A stretch of DNA of 64,000 bases from Methylocystis parvus OBBP (lineage in GTDB: Bacteria > Pseudomonadota > Alphaproteobacteria > Rhizobiales > Beijerinckiaceae): assembly GCF_027571405.1 (NCBI RefSeq), contig NZ_CP092970.1:140887-204886 (forward strand), in the 5' to 3' direction. Shown in pieces: positions 44,249 to 52,435 of this stretch. The position numbers were made by a program, and so were the translations under genes. The notes under the pieces are model-generated. The model ran no database searches. It saw nothing but the letters and a program-made list of their open reading frames with translations, and had not been told where the DNA came from. How positions within the stretch are numbered: the first letter of the stretch is position 1; each line of letters opens with the position of its first letter.

Positions 44249-44974
44249 ATGCGGCGATTTCAAAATGCGTTTGAGGAATTCATCGACGGCGTGGGCACGG
44301 CGTCAGACAAGGCGGCGTTCCGCGCCGTGGCCGAGCGGGCGACTCAAAGATTGGGTTTTAGCTATTTCGCCTATCTTAGTCTCACCGAGCATAGTTACAC
44401 GTTAATTTCGACATATCCGAAGGAGTGGACGACGCGTTATTTGAACGAGCGTTACGATCTTATCGACCCTGTTATCATCCGAGCGCGGCGCGACCGCGAT
44501 CTTTTCCGATGGAGCGGCGCGCAGGCTTCCAGTGGCCGAGGAAACCGGGTCAAGCGGTTTTTCGGCGAGGCCGCGGAGTTCGGGATAGAAAAAGGCGTCA
44601 CCATTCCGATTCCGGCGGGCTTTGACCGCTTCGCCGCCTTCACTTTCGCGGCAGGTAGGCACGGGCCTGACCTTGACGAGAAGATCGCCGATGCGAAGGA
44701 GGTTTTGCAGCTCATGGGCATGTATTTTCACGCCCGCGTCGAAACCATGTTGAAACAGCCCGTCGGCCTCGATTCATCGTCTCCATTGAGCCAACGCGAA
44801 GCGGAATGTCTCGCTTGGACCTCGCGCGGCCGCACAATGGATCAGATCGGCCAGATCCTCGGCATTAAGACGCGCACCATCGCTTTTCATCTCGACAGCG
44901 CGCGCGCCAGACTGGGCGCTGAGAATGTTGCGCACGCCGTGGCGCTGGCGTTGCGGCGCGGGTTGATTCCCTAG
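44249..44974 (+). CDS. LuxR-type quorum-sensing regulator (solo)
   Basis: The 241-residue protein has an autoinducer-binding domain with all the invariant ligand-pocket residues in their TraR-like spacing (W60, Y64, D73, P74, W88 in YPKEWTTRYLNERYDLIDP and DRDLFRWSG), and a LuxR HTH (LSQREAECLAWTSRGRTMDQ; IKTRTIAFHLDSARARLGA). ATG at 44249 has GCGAAAGG upstream; the frame is open to 43949. No luxI/traI gene is in the window, so it would answer a signal made elsewhere. It is divergent from virB1, as expected for a transfer activator. Confidence 0.9.
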   Translation: MRRFQNAFEEFIDGVGTASDKAAFRAVAERATQRLGFSYFAYLSLTEHSYTLISTYPKEWTTRYLNERYDLIDPVIIRARRDRDLFRWSGAQASSGRGNRVKRFFGEAAEFGIEKGVTIPIPAGFDRFAAFTFAAGRHGPDLDEKIADAKEVLQLMGMYFHARVETMLKQPVGLDSSSPLSQREAECLAWTSRGRTMDQIGQILGIKTRTIAFHLDSARARLGAENVAHAVALALRRGLIP

Positions 44975-45056
44975 CCGGGCGCCGCGCGAAGGATTTGAGC
45001 ATGCGGAAGGGGAGCCGAGAGCCTGTCTTCGACTTCTCGACTGCCTCCGTAGGCTT

Positions 45057-45422
45057 TCACTCGTCCAGACCCCCGCCGGCATCTTTCACATTCGGGTCGG
45101 TCGGTATCAGGAGGTGATCCAATGCGTCATCGAAGCCGATGAGAGTCGTAAACGCCAATTTTAACTCTGCTGTCGCGGCGCTCATCGCCAATCGGATGTC
45201 ATGAAGACGAGAAATGGCGTCCCGCCCAGCTTCGGCGAGATTCGAGCTCACGGCCGAAGTGGCACCGTCGAAAATTGAGTTTTTGACGCTATCCTGCCAT
45301 TCGACAAGCGCCCGATGTGCCGCCGCCTCTTCCCGTTCCAGCGCTTCGACCTTCGCGAGCGCTTCGCGATAGCGGAGCAACGCTTCGACGGCTCTCTTTT
45401 CGAGACCGGTATTCTCGCCCAT
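45057..45422 (-). CDS. Small coiled-coil protein of unknown function
   Basis: The 121-residue protein is mostly helical with heptad-like stretches (LLRYREALAKVEALEREEAA; AISRLHDIRLAMSAATAELK). ATG at 45422 has GGAG about ten bases upstream and is preferred to 45458. It has no signal or membrane segment. It is encoded convergently with luxR, before the IS3 insertion. Confidence 0.55.
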   Translation of the reverse strand: MGENTGLEKRAVEALLRYREALAKVEALEREEAAAHRALVEWQDSVKNSIFDGATSAVSSNLAEAGRDAISRLHDIRLAMSAATAELKLAFTTLIGFDDALDHLLIPTDPNVKDAGGGLDE

Positions 45423-45496
45423 GCGCTCGTTTCTCCGACCAGGCTGAACAGCGGCCATTTATAGCTCAACCCGTAAACGGATTTTCAACGCGGCCA

Positions 45497-45589
45497 CCGC
45501 AAGCTCAAGCGCCGTCTAGCTTTGAACGACGGCGCGCCGACGAAGACGCACATCCTAAACCTGCTGCATAGGCTGATTGACGGCAAATC
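45497..45589 (+). pseudogene. IS21 IstA C-terminal scrap
   Basis: The plus strand reads KRRLALNDGAPTKTHILNLL and HRLIDGK up to the IS3 left end. The THILNLLHRLIDGK segment recalls the tail of IS21 IstA transposases. Only about 30 codons remain, so the call is tentative, but an IS21 end elsewhere in the window (61738-61985) shows that the family was present. Confidence 0.35.
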
Positions 45590-45619
45590 TGAGCTGCTGC
45601 CGGTTTTGTGGACGCCGAG

Positions 45620-46483
45620 TTAAGTTACCCCCACCTTCTTTTCGAACTCAACGGGGCTGACGTAGCCGATCGTCGAATGCCTGCGGACAGGGTTGTAGAA
45701 CCGCTCGACGTAATCGAAGACGTCGGCCCGAGCATCGTCACGCGTGCGGTAGACTTTCTTTCCGATCCGCTCGGTCTTCAGCGAGGAGAAGAAGCTCTCC
45801 ATCGCCGCATTGTCCCAGACATTGCCGGATCGGCTCATCGAACAAACGACGCCATTGTCGGCCATCAAGAGCTGGAACTGCTCGCTCGTATATTGGCTGC
45901 CCCTGTCGGAGTGATGCAGCAAGGCGTCCGGCTTGCCGCGACGCCAGATCGCCATCATCAACGCATCCGCGACGAGCCCAGCAGTCATCTCGGCCTTCAT
46001 CGACCAGCCGACGACCCTGCGCGAGAACAGGTCGATGACCGCCGCGACGTAGAGCCAGCCTTCCGCCGTCCAGATATAGGTGAAGTCTGCGATCCACTTC
46101 TGGTTCGGCGCCGGCGCGGCGAACTGCCGGTCGAGAACATTCGGCGCGACGATCGCCGACCTTTGTCCGTCGTCCTTCGGCAGACCGCGGCAGCGCGGCC
46201 GCGCCCGCAAGGCGTTCGCCCGCATCAATCGTTCGATCCTGTGCAGCCCGCAGGAGGCGCCTTCCGCCAGGACGTCCCGCCAGACGCGGCGGGCGCCGTA
46301 GGTTCGGGCGCTCCCCACGAAGCTCGCGCGGATTTTCCTTGTCAGCTCCTCGTCGGCGACCGACCGGGCGCTCGGCCCGCGACGCAGCCAGGCGTGAAAA
46401 CCCGACCGGGAGACGTCCAGCGCTTCGCAGAGCCACGCCACCGGCCAGACGCTCCGGTGCTTTGCAATGAAAGCGAACCTCAT
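45620..46483 (-). CDS. IS3-family transposase OrfB
   Basis: The 287-residue integrase-like transposase has an HTH_21 region (FAFIAKHRSVWPVAWLCEAL; GARRVWRDVLAEG) and the rve DDE core (NQKWIADFTYIWTAEGWLYV; LHHSDRGSQYTSEQF; NAAMESFFSSLKTE). The ATG at 46483 overlaps the orfA stop. It is intact but normally needs OrfA fusion by frameshifting. Confidence 0.9.
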   Translation of the reverse strand: MRFAFIAKHRSVWPVAWLCEALDVSRSGFHAWLRRGPSARSVADEELTRKIRASFVGSARTYGARRVWRDVLAEGASCGLHRIERLMRANALRARPRCRGLPKDDGQRSAIVAPNVLDRQFAAPAPNQKWIADFTYIWTAEGWLYVAAVIDLFSRRVVGWSMKAEMTAGLVADALMMAIWRRGKPDALLHHSDRGSQYTSEQFQLLMADNGVVCSMSRSGNVWDNAAMESFFSSLKTERIGKKVYRTRDDARADVFDYVERFYNPVRRHSTIGYVSPVEFEKKVGVT

Positions 46484-46516
46484 TTCGCTTCCCTCGCAAA
46501 GAAGGCTGCGGCCTTT
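46480..46516 (-). pseudogene. IS3 OrfA, detached 3' end
   Basis: The minus strand reads KAAAFFAREAK and then TGA, the usual end of IS3 OrfA. It is separated from the rest of orfA (47876-48129) by the IS110 element and directly precedes orfB. Confidence 0.8.
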
Positions 46517-46582
46517 ATGGTATGGCCCGCCCCTCGCTTCCGGGCGCAATATTGGCGCTGAATTTGGAGGGGGAGAGGACCG

Positions 46583-47617
46583 ATGAAAAGGTCATCAATC
46601 GCTGTAATCGGCATCGATCTTGGCAAAAATAGCTGTAGCCTGGCTGGTCAAGACGCGACTGGCGCCATCGTTTTGCGCCGTAAGATGAGTCGGCAAGGCA
46701 TCATTGCTTTCACGGCGACTCTCCCACCATGCGTCATCGCCATGGAAGCCTGTTGCGGGGCGCATTTTTTCGGACGCACGTTCGAGACCCAGGGCCATGA
46801 GGTCCGGCTGATGTCGCCGGAATATGTCCAGCCCTATGTGAAAGCCCAAAAAACCGACGATCGGGACGCAGAGGCGATCGCCGAAGCGGCGCCCCGGCCG
46901 ACGATGCGTTTTGTGTCCCTTAAGAGCGAGGCTCAACTAGACTTGCAAGCCTTGCATCGGGCCAGAGAACGCCTTGTGCTCGCACGCACTGCGCTCATCA
47001 ATCAGTTACGCGCCGTCCTGTTCGAGCGCGGCGTCATCCTTCCGAAAGGTCGGTTGCTTCTTATGCGACGTCTTGGAGAGATCGGCGTTGAGAGCTTGCC
47101 GATCAGCGTCCGCACAAAGATCCTGGTCAATGACCTGCTTGACGAGTGCACGGCGCTCGACAAGCGCATCAAAGGTTACGACGAGGAATTTGCCGCTGTG
47201 GCGCGTAACGATCTCCAGGCGCGCCGTCTTTCGGGAATCCCGGGCATTGGCGTAATCAACGCCACGGCGCTGATTGCGGCGATTGGAGACGGCAGCGCGT
47301 TTGCGCGTGGTCGTGATCTCGCATCCTGGCTCGGCTTGACGCCGCGTCAACATTCGACGGGCGGCAGGACCAAGATCCTGGGCATCAGCAAGCGTGGAAA
47401 CCAATATTTGCGCAAGCAGCTCATTCATGGTGCGCGAGCGGCTCTGCCGCATTTGGCGGCCAAACCAACAAGAATGGGCGAATGGTTGCGAGAAATGCTC
47501 AATCGCAGGCATACCAATGTCGTGGTCGTCGCGTTGGCCGCCAAGCTCGCCCGGATTATCTGGGCGCTCTTGCGCCGTGAAACGACCTACGATCAGAGCG
47601 CGATCATCGGAGTTTGA
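46583..47617 (+). CDS. IS110-family transposase
   Basis: The 344-residue protein has the N-terminal DEDD domain (IGIDLGKNSCSL with D12; VIAMEACCGAHFFGR; KTDDRDAEAIAEA) and the C-terminal Transposase_20 region (LSGIPGIGVINATALIAAIG; TPRQHSTGGRTKILGISKRG) with the catalytic serine in HSTGG. It is full length and the start has GGAGGGGGAGAGG upstream. These enzymes use a guide RNA from their own non-coding end to choose the target. Confidence 0.93.
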   Translation: MKRSSIAVIGIDLGKNSCSLAGQDATGAIVLRRKMSRQGIIAFTATLPPCVIAMEACCGAHFFGRTFETQGHEVRLMSPEYVQPYVKAQKTDDRDAEAIAEAAPRPTMRFVSLKSEAQLDLQALHRARERLVLARTALINQLRAVLFERGVILPKGRLLLMRRLGEIGVESLPISVRTKILVNDLLDECTALDKRIKGYDEEFAAVARNDLQARRLSGIPGIGVINATALIAAIGDGSAFARGRDLASWLGLTPRQHSTGGRTKILGISKRGNQYLRKQLIHGARAALPHLAAKPTRMGEWLREMLNRRHTNVVVVALAAKLARIIWALLRRETTYDQSAIIGV

Positions 47618-47859
47618 CAATACCGCCTTGCGGCCAATCCCTGACGGGCGGGCCGCGTCGTTGTCTGTGAGAGGTGAAGAACAGATGGCATAACGGTCAA
47701 ACCGGCGGTCGGAAATCCTGGTCCTAAATGCGGCGCTCGACGCCGTCGCCTTTATGAGGATCCAGGCCGCGCGGATATCCATCTTGGCCAGGGAAAGCCC
47801 TGAGACCGGATACGTTGATGCAGACCGAGCATGCCATCGAAGCGACACTCTTGCGGACC
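47618..47859 (+). ncRNA. Putative seekRNA/bridge RNA of the IS1111-like element
   Basis: IS1111-group elements encode their guide RNA downstream of the transposase gene, and this is the only long non-coding part of the element. At 47748-47761 it carries GCCTTTATGAGGAT, which matches the inferred empty target GCCTTTTTTAGGAT at 12 of 14 positions. Exact ends and fold cannot be given. Confidence 0.55.
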
Positions 47860-47875
47860 GGGCGGGCCATACGTT

Positions 47876-48129
47876 TTTAGGATGTCGCGCTCCGCCCGCA
47901 GCTTGGCGACCTCACGGCGCAGCCGCTCGATCTCCAGTTGCTCCGGCTTCTGCTGGCCATGGCCGGGGAAGGCCTGCGCGGGATCCGCCGTCAGCTCCCG
48001 AACCCAGCGCCGCAACACATTCTCGTGCACGTCCAGATCGCGGCACGCCTGCGCGACCGTGACCCCGCGCTCCCTTACCAGCCGAACTGCCTCGACCTTG
48101 AACTCCCGACTGAATATCCGTCTCGCCAT
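47876..48129 (-). pseudogene. IS3 OrfA, N-terminal part (disrupted)
   Basis: The frame from ATG 48129 encodes the OrfA HTH (MARRIFSREFKVEAVRLVRE; VTVAQACRDLDVHENVLRRW) and leucine zipper (QLEIERLRREVAKLRAERDI). After DILK it runs into the IS110 right end. Its natural end KAAAFFAREAK is at 46480-46516. Confidence 0.85.
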
Positions 48130-48191
48130 AACCAACCTCCGGTCTCATGAAACACCGTTTCTCGGCGTCCACAAAACCGACAGCAGCTCAA

Positions 48192-48522
48192 TCGTCAGAA
48201 ACGCTGGCGGTGGAGGTACCTCCACACATCGATGATCCGAGCCGAGGCGTGGATGACAACGCGACACTGATCCCCCTGATCATGAACGAGAAGCTTGGCG
48301 CGATACTCGGCCCGGCGATTGCCTATAATCTGAGGACGCTGCTTGTCAGGGAACCCTACGGGACATCTCCGCAACGACCTCGCGCACGGGCGAATGCGCC
48401 TGATCGACGTGCAGGGCAGTCAGTGTGCCTATCTTGTCTGGCTGCTTCTCAAGATCGTGCTCGCCTTGAACCAGGAGCCCGGCGCGTCGCTCGATGACCC
48501 GGACGGGTTGGACGAGGAATGA
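48192..48522 (+). pseudogene. DUF4209-like remnant with a frameshift
   Basis: One frame encodes LIPLIMNEKLGAILGPAIAY and NLRTLLVREPYG; one base later the next frame continues HLRNDLAHGRMRLIDVQG and ends at a TGA at 48520. The (N)LRNDLAHG motif following a LLV-P-G segment is typical of DUF4209-type domains. The N terminus is missing at the IS3 end. Confidence 0.4.
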
Positions 48523-48603
48523 CGGGAGCGACGCCGGCGGCACCTGATGCCGCCAGCGAAAATTGGTCAGGGCTCGGATGCTTTTGGGGTCACGATGAAA
48601 CAC

Positions 48604-48846
48604 TCATGGAATGCCTTCGCGGGCCTCGCGGCCGTCCTCGAAGTCGCGGCCCGGCGCCAGCTCGAGCCCGTCGGGCGGCGGCGCGTCAGGGCCGTTCCCC
48701 TGAACGAAAACGATGCGGCGAGGGCCGTAGCCGGCCAGTGTCCCGACCGGATCGGAAACCATTCGCACGAAGAAGGAGTCGATCACCCCGCCTTGCGTCT
48801 CGATAGAAGCCGCCGCGCGCGCAAGCGCCAAGACGCGCTCATCCAT
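48604..48846 (-). CDS. Possible small hypothetical protein
   Basis: An 80-residue frame (MDERVLALARAAASIETQGG; GVIDSFFVRMVSDPVGTLAG) is uninterrupted and protein-like, but no family or good ribosome binding site is seen. It lies among gene remnants and may itself be a scrap. Confidence 0.25.
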   Translation of the reverse strand: MDERVLALARAAASIETQGGVIDSFFVRMVSDPVGTLAGYGPRRIVFVQGNGPDAPPPDGLELAPGRDFEDGREAREGIP

Positions 48847-48849
48847 ATT

Positions 48850-49274
48850 CGACGGCGACCGATCGCTGCGACCCGATCGAGACAGAAAGCGGCCTCCAAT
48901 GGAGCCCGGCCGAGTTCAACACGATCGTCGTCTCTGACAGCGTGCTCAAAAACGCGCGGGGCCGGCGCACGGAATACGAACTCATCCCGCTCCGATCGGG
49001 CGTCGCGCGGCACACCGAGCTTTTCTCCCGCAACGATTTCTGGATTACGCGCGCCAAGCCAGACGAGCTGCTGGCGGTTCATCTCCCCAATTACGCCAGA
49101 GGCGAGTCCGTCGCCGGCGAGGACATCGCGGTCTGGTACACTGGATCGCTGCGCCACGAAGACCACATGCGCGATGAAGACCGCGACGCGGTTCCCGTGC
49201 TTTGGGTCGGCTTTGAACTGCGCCCGCGCAATCTCTTCGACGCAACGCCGCTTTTTGGTAAGGACGCGCGTTGA
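48850..49274 (+). pseudogene. Copper amine oxidase, C-terminal remnant
   Basis: The frame (about 140 codons) reads DFWITRAKPDELLAVHLPNY, ARGESVAGEDIAVWYTGSLR and VGFELRPRNLFDATPLF. This is the conserved C-terminal end of copper/topaquinone primary-amine oxidases, including the usual DIVxWYxGSxHH-like and GFxLRPRNxFDxTP motifs. The N-terminal and central parts with the topaquinone tyrosine are absent. Confidence 0.65.
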
Positions 49275-49329
49275 TATCGGATCAGGAAGGTGAAATATCG
49301 CCTTGTGGCAGTTGACTGGGAGATTGGCG

Positions 49330-49797
49330 ATGGCTGATTCTGAACGCGAAGAGAATTTCAGTTCCACAGAATTGGCGGCGGGGATCGTCGCGGCCTTCGT
49401 CGCGCATAATTCGCTTCCCGTGGCGGAGCTGCCGGCTCTGATCGCTTCCGTAGAGACGGCGCTGCGCGGCCTCGCCGGCCACGGGCCGGCGGTTGCGGAG
49501 ACCGAGAAGCCGACGCCCGCGGTGCCGATCCGCAGATCAGTGACTCCGGATTACCTCGTATGTTTGGACGACGGAAAGCAGTTCAAATCGCTCAAGCGGC
49601 ATTTGGCCGTGTTGGGGATGACGCCAGAGGAGTATCGGGCCAAGTGGGGCTTGCCCGCCGACTATCCGATGGTGGCCCAGAACTATGCGGCGCAGCGCTC
49701 GGACCTGGCGAAGAGCATGGGGCTGGGCCAGGCGCGCAAGACGACGGCAGCGAAACGGGGCCGTAAGCCGAAGGGAAGCGGGCAAGCCGCTGTCTGA
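49330..49797 (+). CDS. MucR/Ros-family transcriptional regulator
   Basis: The 155-residue protein has the MucR N terminus (STELAAGIVAAFVAHNSLPV) and the Ros/MucR zinc-finger-like domain (VTPDYLVCLDDGKQFKSLKR; MTPEEYRAKWGLPADYPMVA; RSDLAKSMGLGQ). Only one of the two classical cysteines is present (CLDDG), as in several MucR paralogues. ATG at 49330 has GGGAG seven bases upstream. MucR proteins are H-NS-like silencers of foreign DNA in this bacterial group. Confidence 0.92.
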   Translation: MADSEREENFSSTELAAGIVAAFVAHNSLPVAELPALIASVETALRGLAGHGPAVAETEKPTPAVPIRRSVTPDYLVCLDDGKQFKSLKRHLAVLGMTPEEYRAKWGLPADYPMVAQNYAAQRSDLAKSMGLGQARKTTAAKRGRKPKGSGQAAV

Positions 49798-49894
49798 CGG
49801 GTATGCGCGTTTTGAACTGCCGGTCGAAGCGTCGCTTCGACGCGCATCTATATATGATAATGTCTTTTATCTTATTATATGCTGGGAGCAGATC

Positions 49895-50197
49895 ATGGAC
49901 TGGCTTTGGACTTGGGGAGGAAAGTGCTTCGGTTATCGCGATGGCGACGATTTGTTGACCCATGACGGCAGGCATGTGGGTCGCTTCAACGGCGACAAAA
50001 TATTTGATCCGCGCGGTCGATACCTTGGAGAGCTAATGAACGAAAACAGGCTCATCCGGCGCAAAGGAGTTACGAGTCTGCGTGGCTATAATTTTACGCC
50101 TCGCGCAAAAAGGGCTGCTTACGCCAAGTACGCAAACTATGTTGGCTACGCGATGTATGCGGGTTACGAAGATTTTCCTGCCCCGGAGAGTCTTTGA
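49895..50197 (+). CDS. Small Trp/Tyr-rich protein, beta-flower-like
   Basis: The 100-residue protein consists of a short repeated-turn domain (MDWLWTWGGKCFGYRDGDDL; HVGRFNGDKIFDPRGRYLGE) followed by an Ala/Tyr-rich tail (AAYAKYANYVGYAMYAGYED). The first part recalls the small 4-fold beta-flower family; I am not certain. ATG at 49895 has GGGAG six bases upstream. It shares one base with the next gene, so they form an operon. Confidence 0.6.
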   Translation: MDWLWTWGGKCFGYRDGDDLLTHDGRHVGRFNGDKIFDPRGRYLGELMNENRLIRRKGVTSLRGYNFTPRAKRAAYAKYANYVGYAMYAGYEDFPAPESL

Positions 50198-50592
50198 TGA
50201 AACGCGATATGGATCTTATTCGAGAGCTGCTCCTAAAGCTGGAAGGCGCAAATGTTCCGCCGGGAGTGACCGCTGTCATTTCTCCTTACGACGCGCGATT
50301 AGCGGTCAACGGCTTCGATGGTGAGGAGATTGGACATCACCTTCGGATGTTGGTAAGCGCGGGTTTCATTGAAACAGGCAATCAACCATTTGCGGCAGAC
50401 GGGGCTTTGATCTTCCGCCAGATAGCTTGGGAGGGGCGCGATTTCCTTGATTCCGTCCGTGATCCAGAGGTGTGGGGGAAGACGAAGAAGGGCGCGCTCG
50501 CCGCAGGAGGGTTCACTTTTGATCTCTTGAAAGACCTCGCCAAGGGCTTTCTCAAAAAGCAAATTGCGGAGCGCACCGGTGTCGACCTCTAG
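50197..50592 (+). CDS. DUF2513-family protein
   Basis: The 131-residue protein begins MKRDMDLIRELLLKLEG and continues with a winged-helix-like body (HHLRMLVSAGFIETGNQPFA; ITWEGRDFLDSV-type segment), the DUF2513 pattern common on phages and mobile elements. Function is unknown. It shares one base with the gene upstream and overlaps the recombinase start downstream. Confidence 0.8.
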   Translation: MKRDMDLIRELLLKLEGANVPPGVTAVISPYDARLAVNGFDGEEIGHHLRMLVSAGFIETGNQPFAADGALIFRQIAWEGRDFLDSVRDPEVWGKTKKGALAAGGFTFDLLKDLAKGFLKKQIAERTGVDL

Positions 50593-51446
50593 CGCTCTCA
50601 TTATTCCGGTATCCCTGCCGCCGCTTGTCGTGTCGGCGGACGATCGCGTCCAGACTCGCTTTTGGGAATTCTTCGTCAATAACATCCGCAACGCGCACAC
50701 ACGGCGCACCTATGGGCGTGCGATCGGCGAATTCCTCGCCTGGTGCGAGCAGCGTGGACTCGCTTCGCTCATCGACATCAAGCCGCTGCATGTCGGCGCT
50801 TATGTCGAAATGCTAACCCGCAGCCACAGCGCGCCGACGGCGAAGCAACGCCTCGCCGCCATCCGCATGCTGTTCGACTGGCTGGTGACCGGGCAGATCG
50901 TCCCCACCAATCCGGCCGCCAGCGTGCGCGGGCCGAAGCATGTCGTCAAAGTCGGCAAGACGCCGGTGCTCGACCCTTCTGAGGCGCGGACGCTGCTCGA
51001 CAGCATCGACGCGACGACGCCCATTGGCTTGCGCGACCGCGCGCTGATCGGGCTCATGGTCTATTCCTTCGCGCGCGTCGGCGCAGCGCTCGCCATGAAA
51101 GTCGAAGACGTTTACGTGCAGCATCGCCGCCTCTGGGTGCGGCTTCACGAGAAGGGCGGCAAGCGCCATGAAATGCCCTGCCACCATAATTTAGAGGCTT
51201 ACCTGCACGCCTATATCGACGGCTGCGGGCTCGCGAATGATCCAAAGGGGCTGCTGTTCTGCACGATTGGGCGGGGCGCGGGCGAACAGCTTCCGCGCCA
51301 CGGGCATCACCGCCTATCTCAAGAACGGCGGGACGCTCGAGAAGGCCGCCAGCATGGCGAACCATGCCTCGACACGCACGACACAGCTCTATGACCGCCG
51401 GCACGACGAGATGAGCCTCGACGAGGTTGAGAGGGTAGTGATTTGA
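50579..51446 (+). pseudogene. Tyrosine recombinase, internally deleted
   Basis: The N-terminal SAM-like domain (HTRRTYGRAIGEFLAWCEQR) and first catalytic arginine (LMVYSFARVGAALAMKVEDV) are present. After LFCTIGRG about 100 bp are missing, which shifts the frame. The other frame then gives NSFRATGITAYLKNGGTLEK and HASTRTTQLYDRRHDEM with the box II arginine, histidine and nucleophilic tyrosine. GTG at 50579 has GGAG seven bases upstream. It is inactive. Confidence 0.85.
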
Positions 51447-51525
51447 CGAGATGGCCGCGTCTGCGGGCACAGAGGACTCCGGCCTAAGCATCCTTCAGTT
51501 TCTTCGACGGTAAAGACGGGCTCGG

Positions 51526-52359
51526 CTACGGGTCTCTTTTCACCCGTCTGCCCTTCCCTGTCACTATGATCGGGACCCAATTCATATTGGCCTTTACACC
51601 CCGAAACTCTTCTTCAAGTCGTTCTTGATGAAGCAGAGCATCGGTCGTGTAAATGACTGCAAAAAAGGTCCGCCAGTCGTAATGACCGCTGTATCCCTTC
51701 ATGTCCGCATAGAGTTCATCGAGGGCTTTCTTAACGTCCTTTTCAGAGTCGGCAAATTTGTATTCAGCTGCGGCCATCAGTGACCTTACGCCGATATCCG
51801 GCTTGTATGTCTTCAACAGCTGGCCAACGGGTATTTCTCGAATGGCATCATGGAACGCAAACTTCACGACTTCGAAGATTGCTTGCTGAACGTCAGACTC
51901 TTTACGCGGCTCCAAACCCTTTGCTTGGATGATCGCACCTGTGTTCTGCAAAATCGTTCTGAACACATCAATGCCGGTGACAGCCCTTCGGTCGGTCATT
52001 GTCGCAAGCGATTGGTAAAGGCCGCCAACTTTTGCAAGAGCGGGGCTGATCAATCCCACATCCCACGGCTCATGCACCATGTTGATCAAGCCATTCGGCT
52101 CATAGGACCTAAATTCCGCGGCGATCTCTGCTGTGAACAGGGGAAGCTTGAGCCGCTCGGCTAAGATACTGACTTCGCGATACAGCCTTTGGAGATAGAA
52201 ACGCAGCGTCTCCTCTGCCTCATACATTTCGTCGTTTTCGAGCAGTTTTTCGTTGCCCCCCGAAGACTCGATAAGATCCCCTAACTTTGTTTCAGCTTCG
52301 CGCGCGCGGCCAAGGGTTTCGGCAATGCTAGCCGACAATAATTGCTCTTCCCGTCCCAT
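51526..52359 (-). CDS. PD-(D/E)XK-like protein linked to the R-M operon
   Basis: The 277-residue protein has a helical N-terminal half and a C-terminal nuclease-like core: D188 in YKPDIGVRS, E199 and K201 in AAAEYKF, with a preceding Q/E helix (DVQQAIFEVVKFAFHDAI). This is the PD-(D/E)XK spacing. ATG at 52359 has GGAG eight bases upstream. It follows the AAA ATPase gene by 76 bp on the same strand, a pairing like the ATPase-nuclease defence systems. No named family is recognised. Confidence 0.65.
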   Translation of the reverse strand: MGREEQLLSASIAETLGRAREAETKLGDLIESSGGNEKLLENDEMYEAEETLRFYLQRLYREVSILAERLKLPLFTAEIAAEFRSYEPNGLINMVHEPWDVGLISPALAKVGGLYQSLATMTDRRAVTGIDVFRTILQNTGAIIQAKGLEPRKESDVQQAIFEVVKFAFHDAIREIPVGQLLKTYKPDIGVRSLMAAAEYKFADSEKDVKKALDELYADMKGYSGHYDWRTFFAVIYTTDALLHQERLEEEFRGVKANMNWVPIIVTGKGRRVKRDP

Positions 52360-52435
52360 ACGGATGTTCTCCAAATTCGTTCTTCCAGCGGGCACACACC
52401 CTAGGCTCGGCCTGGTCGGGAAGATTCTGATCTAG

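Larger units (their letters stand above)
46521..47871 (+). mobile_element. IS110-family (IS1111-like) element inside IS3 orfA
   Basis: Perfect 12-bp subterminal inverted repeats (TATGGCCCGCCC at 46521; GGGCGGGCCATA at 47860) bracket one transposase gene. Subterminal repeats and a long right non-coding end (about 240 bp, against 50 bp on the left) mark the IS1111 subgroup. The few bases outside the repeats belong to the element but cannot be assigned exactly because the target had a run of T. Confidence 0.85.
45590..48190 (-). mobile_element. IS3-family element interrupted by IS110
   Basis: Terminal inverted repeats of 30 bp with one mismatch begin TGAGCTGCTG (left 45590-45619; right 48161-48190). 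A 3-bp direct repeat ATC flanks both ends (45587-45589 and 48191-48193), as expected for IS3. Without the IS110 insert the element is about 1.25 kb with orfA and orfB. It cannot move itself because orfA is split. Confidence 0.9.

Noticed and set aside
47618..47859. Small protein in the IS110 right end
   Set aside because: Open frames here are antisense or very short; the region fits a guide RNA instead.
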